A stretch of DNA of 64,000 bases from Diphasiastrum complanatum. Lineage: Eukaryota; Streptophyta; Lycopodiopsida; Lycopodiales; Lycopodiaceae. Shown here one piece after another: positions 45,658 through 58,979 of the stretch. A model generated the notes under the pieces. The model had not been told where the DNA came from and searched no databases. It worked only from the letters and a program-made list of their open reading frames with translations. The stretch's first letter is position 1, and each line of letters opens with the position of its first letter. The stretch covers positions 19,907-83,906 of the forward strand of contig MU832165.1 in the NCBI GenBank assembly GCA_029204225.1. The letters are read 5' to 3'. The position numbers and the translations under genes are program-made.

Positions 45658-47781
45658 TTGATGTTAAAAATGCTCAATGATCATACAAGAGATCATGAAG
45701 ATGACTAATATGAAAATGTACAATGATGAGCATTCCAACTAACATCAACTTGAGTGAAATAAGATATACAAATTAGTGTTGCGATGACTCATTATCCCCA
45801 AAAATTGTATATTAGTTGCAATTACCAATTATCACAAAAGCATGTGCAAGTCTTAGATCATGGATGGCAGAACCTAAATGCCACAAAATCACTAATCACA
45901 TTAGCAACAAAGAGTCACATAAATAAAAATGTCCTTGATTATCTCCACATAAAGTGCTGAGTTTCCATATATATAAAAGTATTGAGTTTCTATCACTTGT
46001 TTGCCATGATACACGTAATAACTTCTAACTACAAAGGAAACTCACATATCATCACTTGAACTAGCTTAAGAACATATTTCTGTCTACCTACAATAGATTG
46101 TGCACAAAGTGCACAATAAAAAATGGAAAGAATTGACACACAATAAAATGCTATATTGTGACAAAGATCTTAATTGTATTGATTGCATTTAGTATTTGGC
46201 AAAATTGAGATTCTACACTTACTATGCTTACGTATTTATTCTAGTGATGTTCTTCCAAAAATCTACGTTTACAACCAACAGGTAGACAACATTCCCACTT
46301 CAACACCTCGGTTGTTTCCTTCAAGTGCACTGTCAACCCTGGAATACTACTAAAAACAGACTTGCAATTTTCAACCTTGTGGAGTCCATCCATTTAGTCT
46401 CAACAATTGGTACAACATTGTTACTTTATCATAGTGTGAGTATGTATCACTTATTCTTTAGGATTGAAGGTAATCATTGATGTTACCAAGTTCCAAGAAT
46501 GCTCCACTTTGCATTTTTTTTTTTTGGATGTGTTGATATATGATGATCCGATGTTGTCGTCTTGATGGATCCCAGCCTTGCATATCCTAAATTAGATAAT
46601 TGCATATGATTGATTGAAGTAGCTAAACAAATCACATTCATTAAAACGCTTGGTCATGACAGTCATGGGAAGCCATGGCCGTAAGACTCGTACATTCACA
46701 CAATTTCTAGGTAGATTGATCTTTTTATACTTGTTCTGATGCATCAGATATTCAATCCACATATAGAAACAATTGTTCTCTGCCTTATGAAGATGCATGA
46801 CCTCAGAAGATGAGATTCTGAGAACAACATATAAGCACTGATCTGCCGTTATATGTAAAACCTGATCTCAATTTTCAAAAATTTACATAAAAGCCACTCG
46901 ATTCATCAACTAATTGCTTCTATATGTCGGTGGAATAGATGTTTCCATTGAAAATTTGAGAGAGTACCAAAGCTGATACCAAGACTTATCACTGGGTTTA
47001 AAATCTACCTGAACATGCCAACCATATACTCCTATCCAATATCAATAAGGGTGCTTCATGTAAAAAACTCTCATGTAATGAATCTGCACAAACTGCATAC
47101 TCACATGTACCACTCTAGTAAATACTTCACATGCAGAGCATCAATTCACTTTGATGCATTGAAATGTTCAACAAGTCTGCAGTGAACTGCATACTCACTG
47201 AATTGCAGTATTTAGATTAAAAAACAAACTCAAACACCTTAAGGTGTATAGGAAAGCTTATAAAACTGAGGTCAAACTCTTAACTGGACACGATTGCATT
47301 ATGAATAAAGAATGGGATTTTAAAACTTTACAGCCGTTGCAAAACTGCTCATCACTGATACACAATTAATTTCTTCACCCTGCTATTGCCCTAAAACGTT
47401 GAAGGCTTTAAAGATTATGCTGATAGAATAGCATCCTGCTAATTGTGAGAATCCGTACTGCAAACCAACAAAAAATTCAACTTTTTAGACTCCTGAAAGA
47501 ATGACTGAAGAAAAGACACAAAAAGGATTGCATTCTGCACAAAATAGATTACCTTATTGTATTGAAGGGTCTTCTTGCCAAAAAGGTGCATTCCTGGAAG
47601 CTGTTGCTCCAAACCAAAAATTCTAATGCATGCAGTTATGGATGAGATTCGTGTACCGTGGAGAATGTCGTTTCATGTGTTTTCACATAAATTATCAAAT
47701 GCTGCTTCAACTCTGCAATGAAAATGAACTCCAGGTATAGTGGGAACGGCAGTCGGGAGCTACATTATGAAACCATCCTTT
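45655..47781. other. Intergenic sequence downstream of the importin gene
   Basis: AT-rich with no recognised gene. It is the 3' flank of the - strand importin-4 gene. Confidence 0.5.
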
Positions 47782-47787
47782 TTTATT
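47782..47787 (-). terminator. Candidate poly(A) signal of the importin-4 gene
   Basis: TTTATT on the + strand (AATAAA on the - strand) lies about 80 bp past the stop codon. Confidence 0.45.
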
Positions 47788-47867
47788 GAACCAACCTTCC
47801 TTTTAGAAGCTGCAGCTTGATTAGTTGTGCTCCGTAGAAAATGTCCCGCATCCACATAATGTTAAAA

Positions 47868-50580
47868 CTAAGTAACACTGGGCATAACAGACGCTAGGGC
47901 ACTTGCTTCCACTGAACTAAGATTGCTTAGCAATGGTTGCATTTGGTCCCTATATTGTGATAGCAGGTGAGACACTGTCCTTCCTATGCCTTCTTTAATT
48001 TCTCCGTTTGTGTCTTCAGAGACTATTATCTGCGCAAAAATACTTATGATCTCTGGAACATGTGGCAATACCTGCAGTCAGCAAATATCTGTTAAGCTCA
48101 CATCAAAAGTGGCTCTGACATCGTTACAGTTAAATAATTAACATGATCGAAAAGAAGAACTGTTTGTTCGCTCTGTTATTGTCTGAATCATGCAAGGGCA
48201 AAATAAACCCAATTACAAGAGTTTTCAATTTGGCATCTGAATTCTGTAGCAACATAGGAGTTTGATAGAAGGGAAGCTGAGGAAAAGTGAACTGACTTAT
48301 GAGCCTCAACCATGACAAAATACTAATCACTTTGCATCTGTTAAAAGCCTTACCTCTGGGCGAGAAGCTAGGAGCAGATTGCATAGACAGCCATAAACTA
48401 TGGATGACTCTTCCATATCCTCCTTTAACGGTAAGGCATTTACAAAGGCAGGAAGTACCTAATCAGAAAGTGAGAAAGAGTTTACAATAAGATGTGGATA
48501 ATCACTAAGATTTGAAATGAGTATCTGCTCAGAAAACAAACTTAATCAACAAAATACTTCATACCCAGATATCAAGGAATTTCTAGCTAGAGATGAAACT
48601 AGCTGGTGCACATGATATATTGCTTATTGAGAATATTTTTGAATCTTCCTTTCATAACTCAACTCTTACGAGTACAAACTTAGCAGTGTATTAGATAAGA
48701 AAGCCTTTCTCCCATAAAAAACCAACAGCATCAGAAGATAGTTACTGTCAGGAGCTAACCTAGTATAGGATGCCTACTCAGATTAAACTGCCTCTTTAGG
48801 GAGATACTGCTGAATCATAAAAATGATTCTTTTTCCAGCTTTATCCCATGATTTCCTATCAGAGAACTTTTCAAGAAAAGGAGCAGCAGGAATAGAGATA
48901 GGAACACAATCTGAATTCAGCCTTCACAGAGTATTTCCCTTGAGAAGGGAAAAAACTGTTTGCCCGTTTCGGAACAGAATGCATTCTGGAACGCGTTCTG
49001 TTCCAGAACTTCATCAAAATTTTCTTTTCTAGAAATATGTATTTTTTTAACAAAGGAAAAAAGTGATTTTGATTCTCGATTCTTTTTCCCATGTTGAAAG
49101 AACGATTTTGGACTGAGTAAACACATGGCATTTCAAAGGAACTAGGCATCATCCAAAAGAGTTCCAAACTTCTGTTGTAGAAGTTACAGAAAACTTACAG
49201 ATCTGTGCAAGTATTATGAGGATCCATTATGCCTGCAGGTCTTGCCTTCCTCTACTTTGGCTCTTTATTTGTTTTGTATTTACTCTAATGATCAGTTATA
49301 ACAAATGAATAGTTCACTACGATATATTCACAGTTCTGTGCACCAACAAATTTTTTTGATTGCTTAGACCAATAACTTATGACTATTAGCAATGATTTCC
49401 TTGACAAGAGTTGAACTAGTTTTTGCATATATCTTAGAGATCCCAAGTCTTTAGCTCTCAATCAACGTATTATCAAGATGCGTCCCCCCTCAAAAAGAAG
49501 GAAAATCGCGACCAGCAGGTGCTTTAATACCTCTTTTGTTTGGATTCAAAAAAAAATTCCAACCAAGTATGTTCCAGAACGTACCATACGTTCTGGCCCA
49601 AAAGGGTCGCAACGTGTTTCTAAGATACAACAGCAAGGTGTTGCAACAATGTTTTCTGCATAGACTAAAGTTCGTCAACTCGGCAACGACATTTCAAGTC
49701 AAATCCCTTACTCTTATCTAAGCTTTTTGCAAATGCTGAAATTGGCTGGTTTCTCAAGTTTCTAGTTTAATTTAGAAGAATATATTTAGGCCAAACTCTC
49801 TACAAAAGCCATCCTTCTGTGGTAAATGCCTGTCAAAAAGTGCGCAAGACAAGCGCTTGTTGAGGTTCCTTGGTATACACATACACCATGATGATGAGAA
49901 AAAAAAACTGTTCCATTAAGACTACAGTTATATTATAATGGACATAGAAACCGGAAGAGCACCTTCCTTGTCATTGAACTTTGGAATGAAAATGTCTTCA
50001 TTAAAAGTCAAGTTGCGGCATGCTCGATAATTGTTGGCATATGCATCAACTGCTAGTCAAGAATATGATGCCAGCAAGTGGTTTGAAATGATACGTCAAT
50101 CCAACCTTGGAGTCCTTTTCACTGATATGCAGAAGAGCTATATGACCTTTGAGTGATAAATTAACGTAGCTTTGTGCCAAGATCTCATTGTTGAACCGCA
50201 TCTACTAAACAATGCTACATCCATGGAATTTTCATTTGACAATGATCATCAAACGGCTACATGCAAACATCGAGGGGTTTCAACTCAACAAAATTGAAAA
50301 CAGCAAACATAGTTTATCCCCAACATAAAGTAGCATAAACAAATGAACGCAAGAAATTGTCAATGAGTTCATGATTCTCCCAAAACAAAAAATAGAACAA
50401 TGCACATTGGATTGCATTGCAACCTCTTAGAAAAAAAAAATCCTGCTACTTACGGTCTCCCATGAAGGAGCACTCAAATATATCACCCCTAGAAATCCAA
50501 TTATAGGCTCCTACCGTCCAGCATGCCAAAATTTCAGGTATACACAGAAAAGTATGAGAGCTTTCAGACGAGAAAAAACC

Positions 50581-50634
<54 letters not shown>

Positions 50635-53600
50635 ATCCGGAATCTCAGCCTCTCCATCAGAATCAGTACTCTCCTGTCTCTGTCTTCGACGGGATAAACA
50701 CTCCTGTATGCTCGGCTGTATCAAGGGGGAGGTGTCAGCATCTGTCTAGCCTCACCATACGCAGGTCTGACATCTCTCGGATCATCAGTGCAACACATCG
50801 GTCCTCATACGATATCAAGGTAGAGAGTGTGAATGGGTGATCTCGAAACAAGCAATAGTACCTCCCTCGGATCTCGTAGTAGGTTGGGCTGCTGGCAGTG
50901 AATCATAGTTGCATCGAACCGCGGTTCGAACCGTTCGGAGCTGGTTCGAACCGGATTTTTTTTTTTAAAAAAAACCCTAAAAAGCCAAAAAAAAACGTTT
51001 TGGAATTTTTTTTTTTTTTCAGTTCGAATTGTTTTCAAATTCAAACCTAGCCTGCTGGTTCGAACCGGAAAGAATTGGTTTGAATTGGGGTGTAGTGACA
51101 GCTGGGCATCTGAAGAGAAAATGAAACTCATCCTCTACATCGTGTGTATCACATACTACAAATCCGAGCATCTCTCGGGGTGCCACTGTATCTACCAGTC
51201 TCAATGGCTAGCTGGTGAGAGGAAACCCGAAACTGACCCATCACTATCCGCAGTCCATGTGAGATACTATCCACCAGATATCTGGGTACTAGAGCATACC
51301 CAGCGAGATCCCGGGATAGAAAATGTGCCTGATAAAACTCCTTCTTCACCCCAGACAAACCCTGACAAGTGCTCTGAAGATATACAGGTGTCCTCAAACA
51401 TACTGATGAGTACCAACTAGTAGATCCGTAATATGAATACCCAATGTGGAGAGGAGACGACAGGCCTGGGAATACCACAAGGAGTGTCCCTCAAAATGTA
51501 AGTGCTAGGATGATGACAAAGCTGCTGCAGCATAGTGTGTGCCTCTACCCCGAAGATCCTCCAGCACTATATGAATGTGACAATATGGAACAGTGCCTCT
51601 ACTTGAATAGGGGGGACGGCAAACTCCGCCAGTATAATATGATGTGGTAGAGAGGACTTAGCCCGTATGATCCGAGGTAGCATATTAATCTGAAGTCGTG
51701 GGATGCGTGCCCACTCGGTAGCCGTCAGGCCAGTACTCCATGTCTCTGATGCGTACAGGGCTGAGGGGACTACCATAGTGTCAAAGAGTCGGCACTTACT
51801 AGTCGCATCCCTAATGTGTGAGCTGAAACATAGTCTCTCCAAATCTACCAATGATGCATAGCCCTTTCGTAACCGGGAAACTGTCGCCTGTCGCATGCTG
51901 AAAGTGGGACCAGAAAATACCGTGCCCAAGGTATGTGTAGGAGTCAACTACCTCAAGTGGATGTCCATCCCATAGAAGCTCCTATCACATCATGAAGGAT
52001 CTGGAGGTGTTAAACACCATAACTTTGGTCTTGGCCACATTCACTGATAGTCCCCACTGTATACAAAAGGAGTGAAGCGCATCCAGATGCCGCTACAGGC
52101 CTTCCCTCGTCCTCGAAAGCAAAACCACATCATCAGCATATAATAGGATAGCGATAACGAGGTCACCCAATGTACATCCCTCTCCTCCCTCTCTCTGTAT
52201 AACCTGCTCAAGCTCATCTATATATAAACCAAAGAGTGTAGTGAGAGTGGACATCCCTGCTTAACCCCAATAGTACTCTCTATCTTTGGCGATACAAGTC
52301 CTGATACCTGAATCCGGCCAAAATAATTTGTCTGTACAATGCCACAACTGCCTGTATGATATCCTCCTGGAAGCCACGATCCCGAAGCCTCTATATCAGT
52401 AAATGTCTAGGCACAGAGTCAAAGGCTTTGTGGAAATCCACAAAGTAGTAGTATACACGCTCTCTCCTGGCCTTAGCCTCCTCAATGATGGATCTCAGGG
52501 TCAAAATATGATGCATGGATGTGGGGGAAGTGGAGGTGTGTCAGGTACAGTGCACAACGATGTGGCATAGGTCACCCATGTGCTAAGGTTTGTAATCCGG
52601 GGTGGAGGTGCTCGTGAAAGGAATTTTTACCAAAATGATCTCGACGAAGAGCTAAAGAGAAGGTCTATCATCTTCTTTCATATGTAATTTTCTATTTTTG
52701 GGTGGTTCTACGATATACAAGAGATAAATGGAGGAGAGACGACAATCCCATGAAATAGTCAACAACACTACATCCTCCACTGTGTGGGAAACAGTTATTA
52801 GGTATCAGGCCACTGCAGTAAGCCATTATAAATGGCCAATCCATGAGCCTCTCGCCCAACTGAAGCATCTGCTCTCCATATGCAGTAACTGGACCCTCCG
52901 CATCTGTTGATCATCGCCGGAGGCCAAGATCATCCCAGTCTAAAGCATGTAGCCGCTATGGGTCATCCTCTGCTCTGTGGAACTCCGTCTGCCTAGACCC
53001 AGTCCTGGCATTAAAGTCGCCAGCTAAAAGAATATAACCCCGCTCCTCATAACTAATAATATCTGAAGAGATATTCATGTAAGGTGACTCCTCATTTGAT
53101 GTGAAAACTGATGTATCCGGTGGAAAATAACAAATGGCCATAAAGAGGTCTCGGTCTAGGCTCATCAAAGTCCGGTCCACCCGAATCCAAATATAGCGAG
53201 CTCACTCATCAGTATGTACCAACTCAACCCAAGGCTGAATGAAGTCGCGGACTAAGCAGGCCACCCCACCAGAACCCCGATCTGTCAATGCTCTCGTCGC
53301 CCTCCAATGTGCAGAGTACCAACAAAAACCTGCAACAGCCGGTAGTGCTCTCTCTGGACTCTCATGTGTCTCGGTGAGTAGTAAGATATCACCCTCTGCA
53401 CAAAAATCTCTAAAATCCCCTGCGGTAGCTGAAGAGTGATGCCATTGCAGTTTCATAACCTCAACCGCAATGCTCTAGAAAGAGCCCCCGAACCGCTACC
53501 TAGTTTGGAGGGCCTTAATCCTTATTTGTTAGTATTTGGAGGATCAATGTATCGAGCCTTACCATCCCGATAAATTACCCTTCCCCAAAGCTTTTGCCTC

Positions 53601-56600
53601 ACTGAATGCTTTCTTCCAATCCGCAACCTGTATGGGAGTGAGATCATCATCCATAAAAATAAGTGTACCTCTTAAGAAGAAGAAGCTTTATTAATGTCTT
53701 TTCCATGCCAAAAGGCATATAAGACTAATCAGTTTATCAAAACAATGGAAAACTAGATGGATAGATGCCGTCAACATAAAAAAAAAAAGATCTAACTAAG
53801 AAGAGAATAATGGCCAAAATTATATGGTACGCAAACCATTTAACAGTTCGACTAGACATCTCTTCAATTCTCTAGCTCTCAATCTAACTCTAAACAGTCT
53901 CAGATATCTCATTAATAGCAACAGGTTTAATATCTACAAATCGAATAGTGCCATCTCTGTAGATCATCCCCTTTCCATTTGTTTGAGCCTCTTGTTTTGC
54001 TTTTTTCCGCTCTTGAACTTGAATGAAAGTAAGGTCTTCATCCAGATATATCTTAGTATCCCGAGAGAGAAGACACTTCAACGCATCTAGGAAGTGTAAT
54101 TGGAAGTATTGCTTCTAATTTTATCAAGGTGTGACCCTTTTCTTATCTCCTCAAAATGGTCCTAAAAAGTGAACTCCAGCCTAGCAATGATTGTATAACA
54201 TCAAGAGGTTGGTTCCACTGTTGAAGTCCAAGTGAATGCATGAAGGGCCTACCTAGACAGGTTAAGAAATACATGAATGGAATCAAAGAAAGAGCAGATA
54301 ATGACGTGTGACAAAGCACTCTCCTTCAAAGAATACCATACGAATTTAGAGAGAGAGAGAGAGAGAGAGAGTGCAGATCTCCTGCAAACAACTGCACCTG
54401 AGCCTCCTACAAAGGACTCAGAGCATCAAACCAATCAACTGTAGAATGCCTGGCAAAAATCCTACTTCTAATCTTCTTAAGGCCGTTAAGGGAACTTTCC
54501 AAGATGCCACCAGATTAGAGTTTTGACAGATGAAAAATGTGGGGACATACATTGGTTGAATCACATATGACAGATTGATGGAAGTAACTCCAACGTGAGG
54601 AAAGCAAAAATGTGAGATATGCAGATGATTAGTTCCAACAATTTACAACGGTCGATGGGCATGAATGAAGAAGAAACGCACATGAAAAGAGGATGCTATA
54701 GAGCGTCCTACAATTGACCAAAAGATGTGGAAGTCAAGGCTCCAGCTGAGACCTAATGCAAACATAACCGACTCAATGTTTAGGGTACCTTTTTGAAACA
54801 TGTTTCGAAAGGGTCTTTCAAAATAGGAAAACATGTTTCGGACTTTCAGTTTCATTTTTTAAAGTTCCTTTTATTCCTCACCTTCAATTATCGCAAAAAC
54901 AAGTGTTTTTTTGTAGTGTAAAGTTTTGCCTTTATCCAGAACCTTAATATCTAGCCATTTTTTGGAGGTGCTACGAATACATTGGTGGGCACCGACAAAT
55001 ATTGGCTTTTTCAAAAAGAGGTGCCTATTACCTAAAAATGGCATGGCACTGCCACACGTGGCAGAGCCACGCGACCATTGCCACGCAATTGCCATGAACA
55101 CTGCCACGTGAGGCCCGACGGGTCAAATGTGTTCTTTCTCCCTCTCCCTCTCCTTGCCTTTCTCCCTCTCTGCCATTGCTAGTGGCCACATAAGAACTTT
55201 CCAAAGATATGGGTTGTGGCAAACCAGGGCTCGCACCCAGAAACGAGTTTTGCCTTTTCGAATTGAATACCCTCAAATTGGCGGATTGGGGGACTATGAA
55301 CTGACTCAAACTTAGTCATCTATTCTTGATAAATTCAAAATTCATTTGTCAAAGACATATCCAATGAGGTCAAAATAGTAATCTTACTGGAGTATGCAGA
55401 AGGCATATGATTTGGCTGGGGCAAAAAGAAGGCTCTTGGGTCCTATGCCACATGATTTGGTTGAAACATCATCCAAATTGTCAAAATTCAATAAACCATA
55501 ACCCTTTACATGGTGATCAATCAATCAATGCACTGATTAGTTGTGGTTCTCACTTTTTGCTAGTCCTCAGGCTGCCCGAGTGACGGCCATTCCCTCAGCC
55601 AACTTGCTTCATGTTTGTATGTGCAAGTTCTCAATGGGCATACAAGGTTGTTCGGATGGTGACTTTCTTAGAGAGGCATTTTTTAAATAAAACTGAAACT
55701 GAATTTCTTGGTGTTGCTTGCTGTATACTGAAGCTATTACTCATACTGCCAGCTAGCAAATTTTCCTACAAGTAGTGAACTTTTCCACATGAGTCGTTTA
55801 CAAAACAGCCAATGAAAGGAAGAAAAAATGTCAATATGTGCCTTTGACTACATGCAAAAGAACGAGTTGTATGGACAGATTCGCATGCTAGATTCAACTG
55901 TCATGACCTCTCTATAAAATTAAAATGCTATCTCTCAATTATTGTGATAAACAATTCACAATAACCAGAGCAGCTTTCAATAAATTGAATAGAACATTTA
56001 ACTTGTTTGTGTGACGAAAATGTAAAGAGGGCGAAAGGAAAAAAAACACAGCTGTTATTTTATTTTTAAGCTTCATATATAAGTTCATTTGGAAAACGAT
56101 ACAAAATTCAGTGATGTGCCTGGCTCAATGGCAGGGCCTGTGGCTGGGCGAGAATCATGCGAGCTACTGCACCAGCAGCATTGTCCCTTACAGCATTTTC
56201 CTCCCCTTCACCAAAAAGTGGATTTAATCCAACGAGAATGTTGTTGTAGTATCTTATCTTGATCAAGGAAAAAGTACTCAAAATCTATTATACTTTGAAA
56301 AACCAACAACTTATTTCAGTAGCTTAAGAACAAATCACAAACATGTTGATCAGGATACTGCAAGGCTTTCTCTCCTCCATTTTTACAGAGTTCACCTACA
56401 CAAAATGCAGCGTTCCGACGGTTGGTGGCCTCTGTGGATGACAGATCTTTTATGGCAACAGGCATGACAGACTGCAATGAAGAAAAAACGCTGGTCACTA
56501 TAATACTTTTTCTATCTTTGACACGTTATAGCGACAAGAAAACAAACGCTATCAAACTGCAGTCTACTAGCCTACTGAAAGCATATGCAGATTCCTTGTC

Positions 56601-58124
56601 AAAGTCCAAAAATGCATTGTAAAAAGTTTATTATAGTTAAAGCACCACAGAAGCAGCAAAGGGCCATTCTGGCTGGCAAGTGGAATTGAATGTCACATAT
56701 TGGACAGATATAACACAAGGTGAGATACTTGACTTATTTTCCCAACTGTACAACATAAGATATGCTAAAAGATTGAAAGCTTCTCATGTTACAGAATTTG
56801 ATTTATGCCACAGTAGTACTGCTTCTGAAAATCCCCACTTTTACTAGTACCTAGTTTTCCTCTCACAAATCATTGTAGTTTGCATAGAAAAGAACCTATA
56901 CCTCAACATAAGCGGTAATAGCTGGACCAATTTCTCGGGCAACCTCAGCTATACATGCAATTACCATAGTTCGATCACTAGGAGGATGTGCAGGTTTCTG
57001 CAAACATAAACTTAACATTTTATCATGGATAAGCCAATCTTGTAATAGTTCATCATGGTCCCTATTTTGTTTGAGGCACATAAAACAAAACTTAACTGTC
57101 AGAAACTGAAAATAATCTATTTAAAATGCTGAAGTTCATCTTGCTGACCACAAATTTCATCAATGGTGCAAAAATGTTGACGAAATATGGGCTCAAAGGC
57201 TGGTCCCATGCGGGATGCAATAGCAGGAAGAATATCTGTAACAGCATCCATCAGGACTTCATCATGCTCAATGTCATCATCAGCCTCACTGTCAGTATCA
57301 CCACTTTGTTGGCAAACCGCATCTTGACGAAGAAGGGAAAGTACTGCCACTGAGAGTGGCATAAGAACTGAAGACACAGTGAGCAATGGATTTTTCAAAG
57401 ATTGTATGGAAAATCTACAGTACATCAAAGAGGAAAATCTTTATCCACAATTTAACATAGAAGACCTCATTACACAAACACGATCTGATGAAACTAAAAA
57501 GTCACCTTTCTATCTGACAAAGAAAAGGTATAAGAAAAAACCGAAAATCCAGAATTACATTGTTCAATTGCACTGAAGGTTTGAGATTTGATAATATCCA
57601 CAATGCAGGAGCAGACTTGAGCAACAGTATCTTTGTCATCGTCCTCGTTCAATGTTCTAAGGTAAAGCTCCATGACGATATCTGCTCAAAGAAAAGCCAA
57701 AAGAATAGGCATCACGTGTGACATATGCAATTATATATAGTTTCTGAAAAAGGATATATCTTTAGAGTTTATACAAATATGAAATTCTTACCAAGGACAT
57801 GCTTAACCTCTGTTGAGATATGCTGCACAGCAGAGATGAGTTTATTACAAAAAGTCAGCCAGAATATAATTCATATCTAATACCAATAGAAGAACTTGAA
57901 GGTTTGATAATTGCACAACTGAATGCCAAGAAGTTTCTAATAAAGGCATATCAACCAGGATTGATGCTACATTACGAAACCAAAGCATGAATCAAGGCAA
58001 GCTACTCCATTACAAGGATAGCAACTTCAAATGCAAGTTAGCTGCTTACTTTGCCACTTGGAAATGCAGCTTCGGTTGCTGTCAGCAGATCTGCAGTTTT
58101 GAAGCATACATTAGCTGAATCCAT
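47868..58124 (-). CDS. IMB4: Importin-4 (IMB4/IPO4-type karyopherin), nine C-terminal exons, one frameshift
   Basis: Exons from 5' to 3': 58124-58050, 57822-57792, 57681-57559, 57367-57149, 56997-56902, 56471-56343, 56257-56120, 48458-48354 and 48071-47868 (stop). Phases join throughout. The product (about 373 aa) shows FKTADLLTATEAAFPSGK, DEVLMDAVTDILPAIASRMG, DRTMVIACIAEVAREIGPAI, ATNRRNAAFCVGELCKNGGE, AVRDNAAGAVARMI, PLKEDMEES and GRTVSHLLSQYRDQMQPLL. These are the C-terminal HEAT repeats of importin-4, a Ran-regulated nuclear import receptor. Full-length proteins are about 1050 aa, so the N-terminal two thirds lie outside the window or beyond the gypsy/LINE block. In exon 57149-57367 a T5 (57170-57174 on the + strand as A5) shifts HFAPLMKF out of frame. 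The intron after 56120 is 7.7 kb with a GC donor. The symbol is by homology. Confidence 0.92.
48459..50580 (-). other. Importin-4 long intron, part with no recognised element
   Basis: Non-coding. It contains palindromes around 48965-49010 (GAATGCATTC, GAACGCGTTC, TTCTGTTCCAGAA) and the dispersed repeat at 49480-49700 also seen at 16905-17100. Confidence 0.5.
50640..53456 (-). pseudogene. LINE-D ORF2 (endonuclease, RT, CCHC), broken
   Basis: Endonuclease: DILLLTETHESP, DRGSGGVACLVRDF and ILLAGDFNARTGSRQTEF (53456-52956). RT: STIGVKQGC (near 52270), then ILLYADDVVLLSRT and KTKVMVFNTS (near 52020). C-terminal: SSHQLAIETGRYSGTPRDAR, then CDTHDVEDEFHFLFRC, split by the hAT-like insertion from RDPREVLLLV (near 50870). 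There are many frameshifts. It is the best-preserved endonuclease core among the LINE copies here, with LLAGDFNAR intact. Confidence 0.85.
50907..51096. mobile_element. Short hAT-like element inside LINE-D
   Basis: It begins GTTGCATCGAACCGCGGTTCG, like 8681 onward in the larger copy, and ends with GGTTCGAACCGG, then GGGGTGTAGT, like 9479 onward. Only the two ends and an A/T-rich core remain. It splits the LINE-D zinc-motif region. A clear 8-bp target duplication is not visible. Confidence 0.7.
53676..54100 (-). mobile_element. LINE-C': 5'-truncated ORF1-only LINE
   Basis: On the - strand, an ORF1 tail (TKIYLDEDLTFIQVQERKK ... IYRDGTIRFVDIKP, 54081-53890) leads straight into a 3' UTR homologous to that of LINE-C. 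It ends with the hairpin (outer 53721-53725 and 53696-53700; inner ATGCC/GGCAT 53705-53718), then ATTAATAAAGC and a (TTC)n tail. There is no ORF2. LINE-D begins at its tail. Confidence 0.85.
54101..56119 (-). other. Importin-4 intron, right part
   Basis: No element is clearly identified. A short (GA)n lies at 54348-54371. 55040-55110 is rich in GCCACGTG/TGGCA-type palindromes. A weak pol III B-box-like GGTGCGAGCCC occurs on the - strand near 55230. Confidence 0.45.
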
Positions 58125-58975
58125 CTGTTGAGCTTCCAAACGAGATAAATTAGATACTGCACCCTTGACAAAAAATTCAGCTCACAATAATTGTGTATTG
58201 TTGAAATTAACTATACATCCCCTCTTCCTTGTTTCGGTCAGAATAGAGACAAAAAGGTTATGAGATGGTCAAGCATGGCCTTGATGAATGACAAAAAGCT
58301 CTCTCAAGGTGAGAGATGTTGTGAAACCATTCTAAGATTTTCCAGTGGTCTCACAGTACCATTGAATTGGCCCAATTTGTCCCAATGTCTAGAGATTCTA
58401 TCTAAGCCTCAACGTTGTGGATTGAGCTAGCATGTTAGGCTCTGGAGATTGTGTCATTCTTGTTGCTCGACATGCTCAGGATTAAGTTGTACTTACTCAG
58501 TCAAAAGGGTGTAATGCCAAAATGTCCTGTTCAATTGTTCATGGGTTGGTTCAAAGTGGCCGATTTGTCTGATAAACAAATATTTGGACTCTGAAGAGCT
58601 TTCAAGGGAGGAGGGAATGTAGGAAATGCCACATCGTCACATTGGTTTTTTATTCTGAAAAACAAAGTTCAAGCACTTAAATTATAGATAATAGGCATAG
58701 AAATTTTGACAAGAGAAAAGTACTCTGAGAGGGAAAACAAGGTGCACATACCTTAAGCTACTTAGAGAAGGCAAGGGAACAACCTAGGAACATGGGGAAA
58801 ATGAGTGGACACACTCTCTTGCACCTACATGAGGATTGTGTCCGACAAAAAATGAGAAACGTAGTTGAAAACCATACATCAACATAAAAATAGAGTAAAC
58901 CCAATGGGAGAATGCTTCGCACTATTGTACACGAACTCAACTAGTGGGAGATACCTTTCCCAATCTGAATGTCTA
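58125..58975 (-). other. Intron or gypsy flank with no recognised exon
   Basis: I looked for the next upstream importin-4 exon and did not recognise one. TGTAGGAAATGCCACATCG at 58618 looks like an LTR start, but no partner is found. Confidence 0.4.
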
Positions 58976-58979
58976 CGAG

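Larger units (their letters stand above)
50581..53675 (-). mobile_element. LINE-D: decayed LINE in the importin-4 intron
   Basis: On the - strand it starts directly after the LINE-C' tail inside ORF1 (RGTLIFMDDDLTPIQV, about 53670-53620). It passes through an endonuclease and an RT with YADD (52129-52141), then the CCHC region (VEDEFHFLFRC), and ends at a (TC)n tract (50581-50632) that interrupts the ORF2 tail (after SDGEAEIPDA). It lacks the hairpin 3' UTR and has a rearranged gap near 52520-52950. A hAT-like element (50907-51096) interrupts it. Confidence 0.82.

Noticed and set aside
55190-55250. Second SINE on the - strand
   Set aside because: Only a weak B-box-like GGTGCGAGCCC; no convincing A box.
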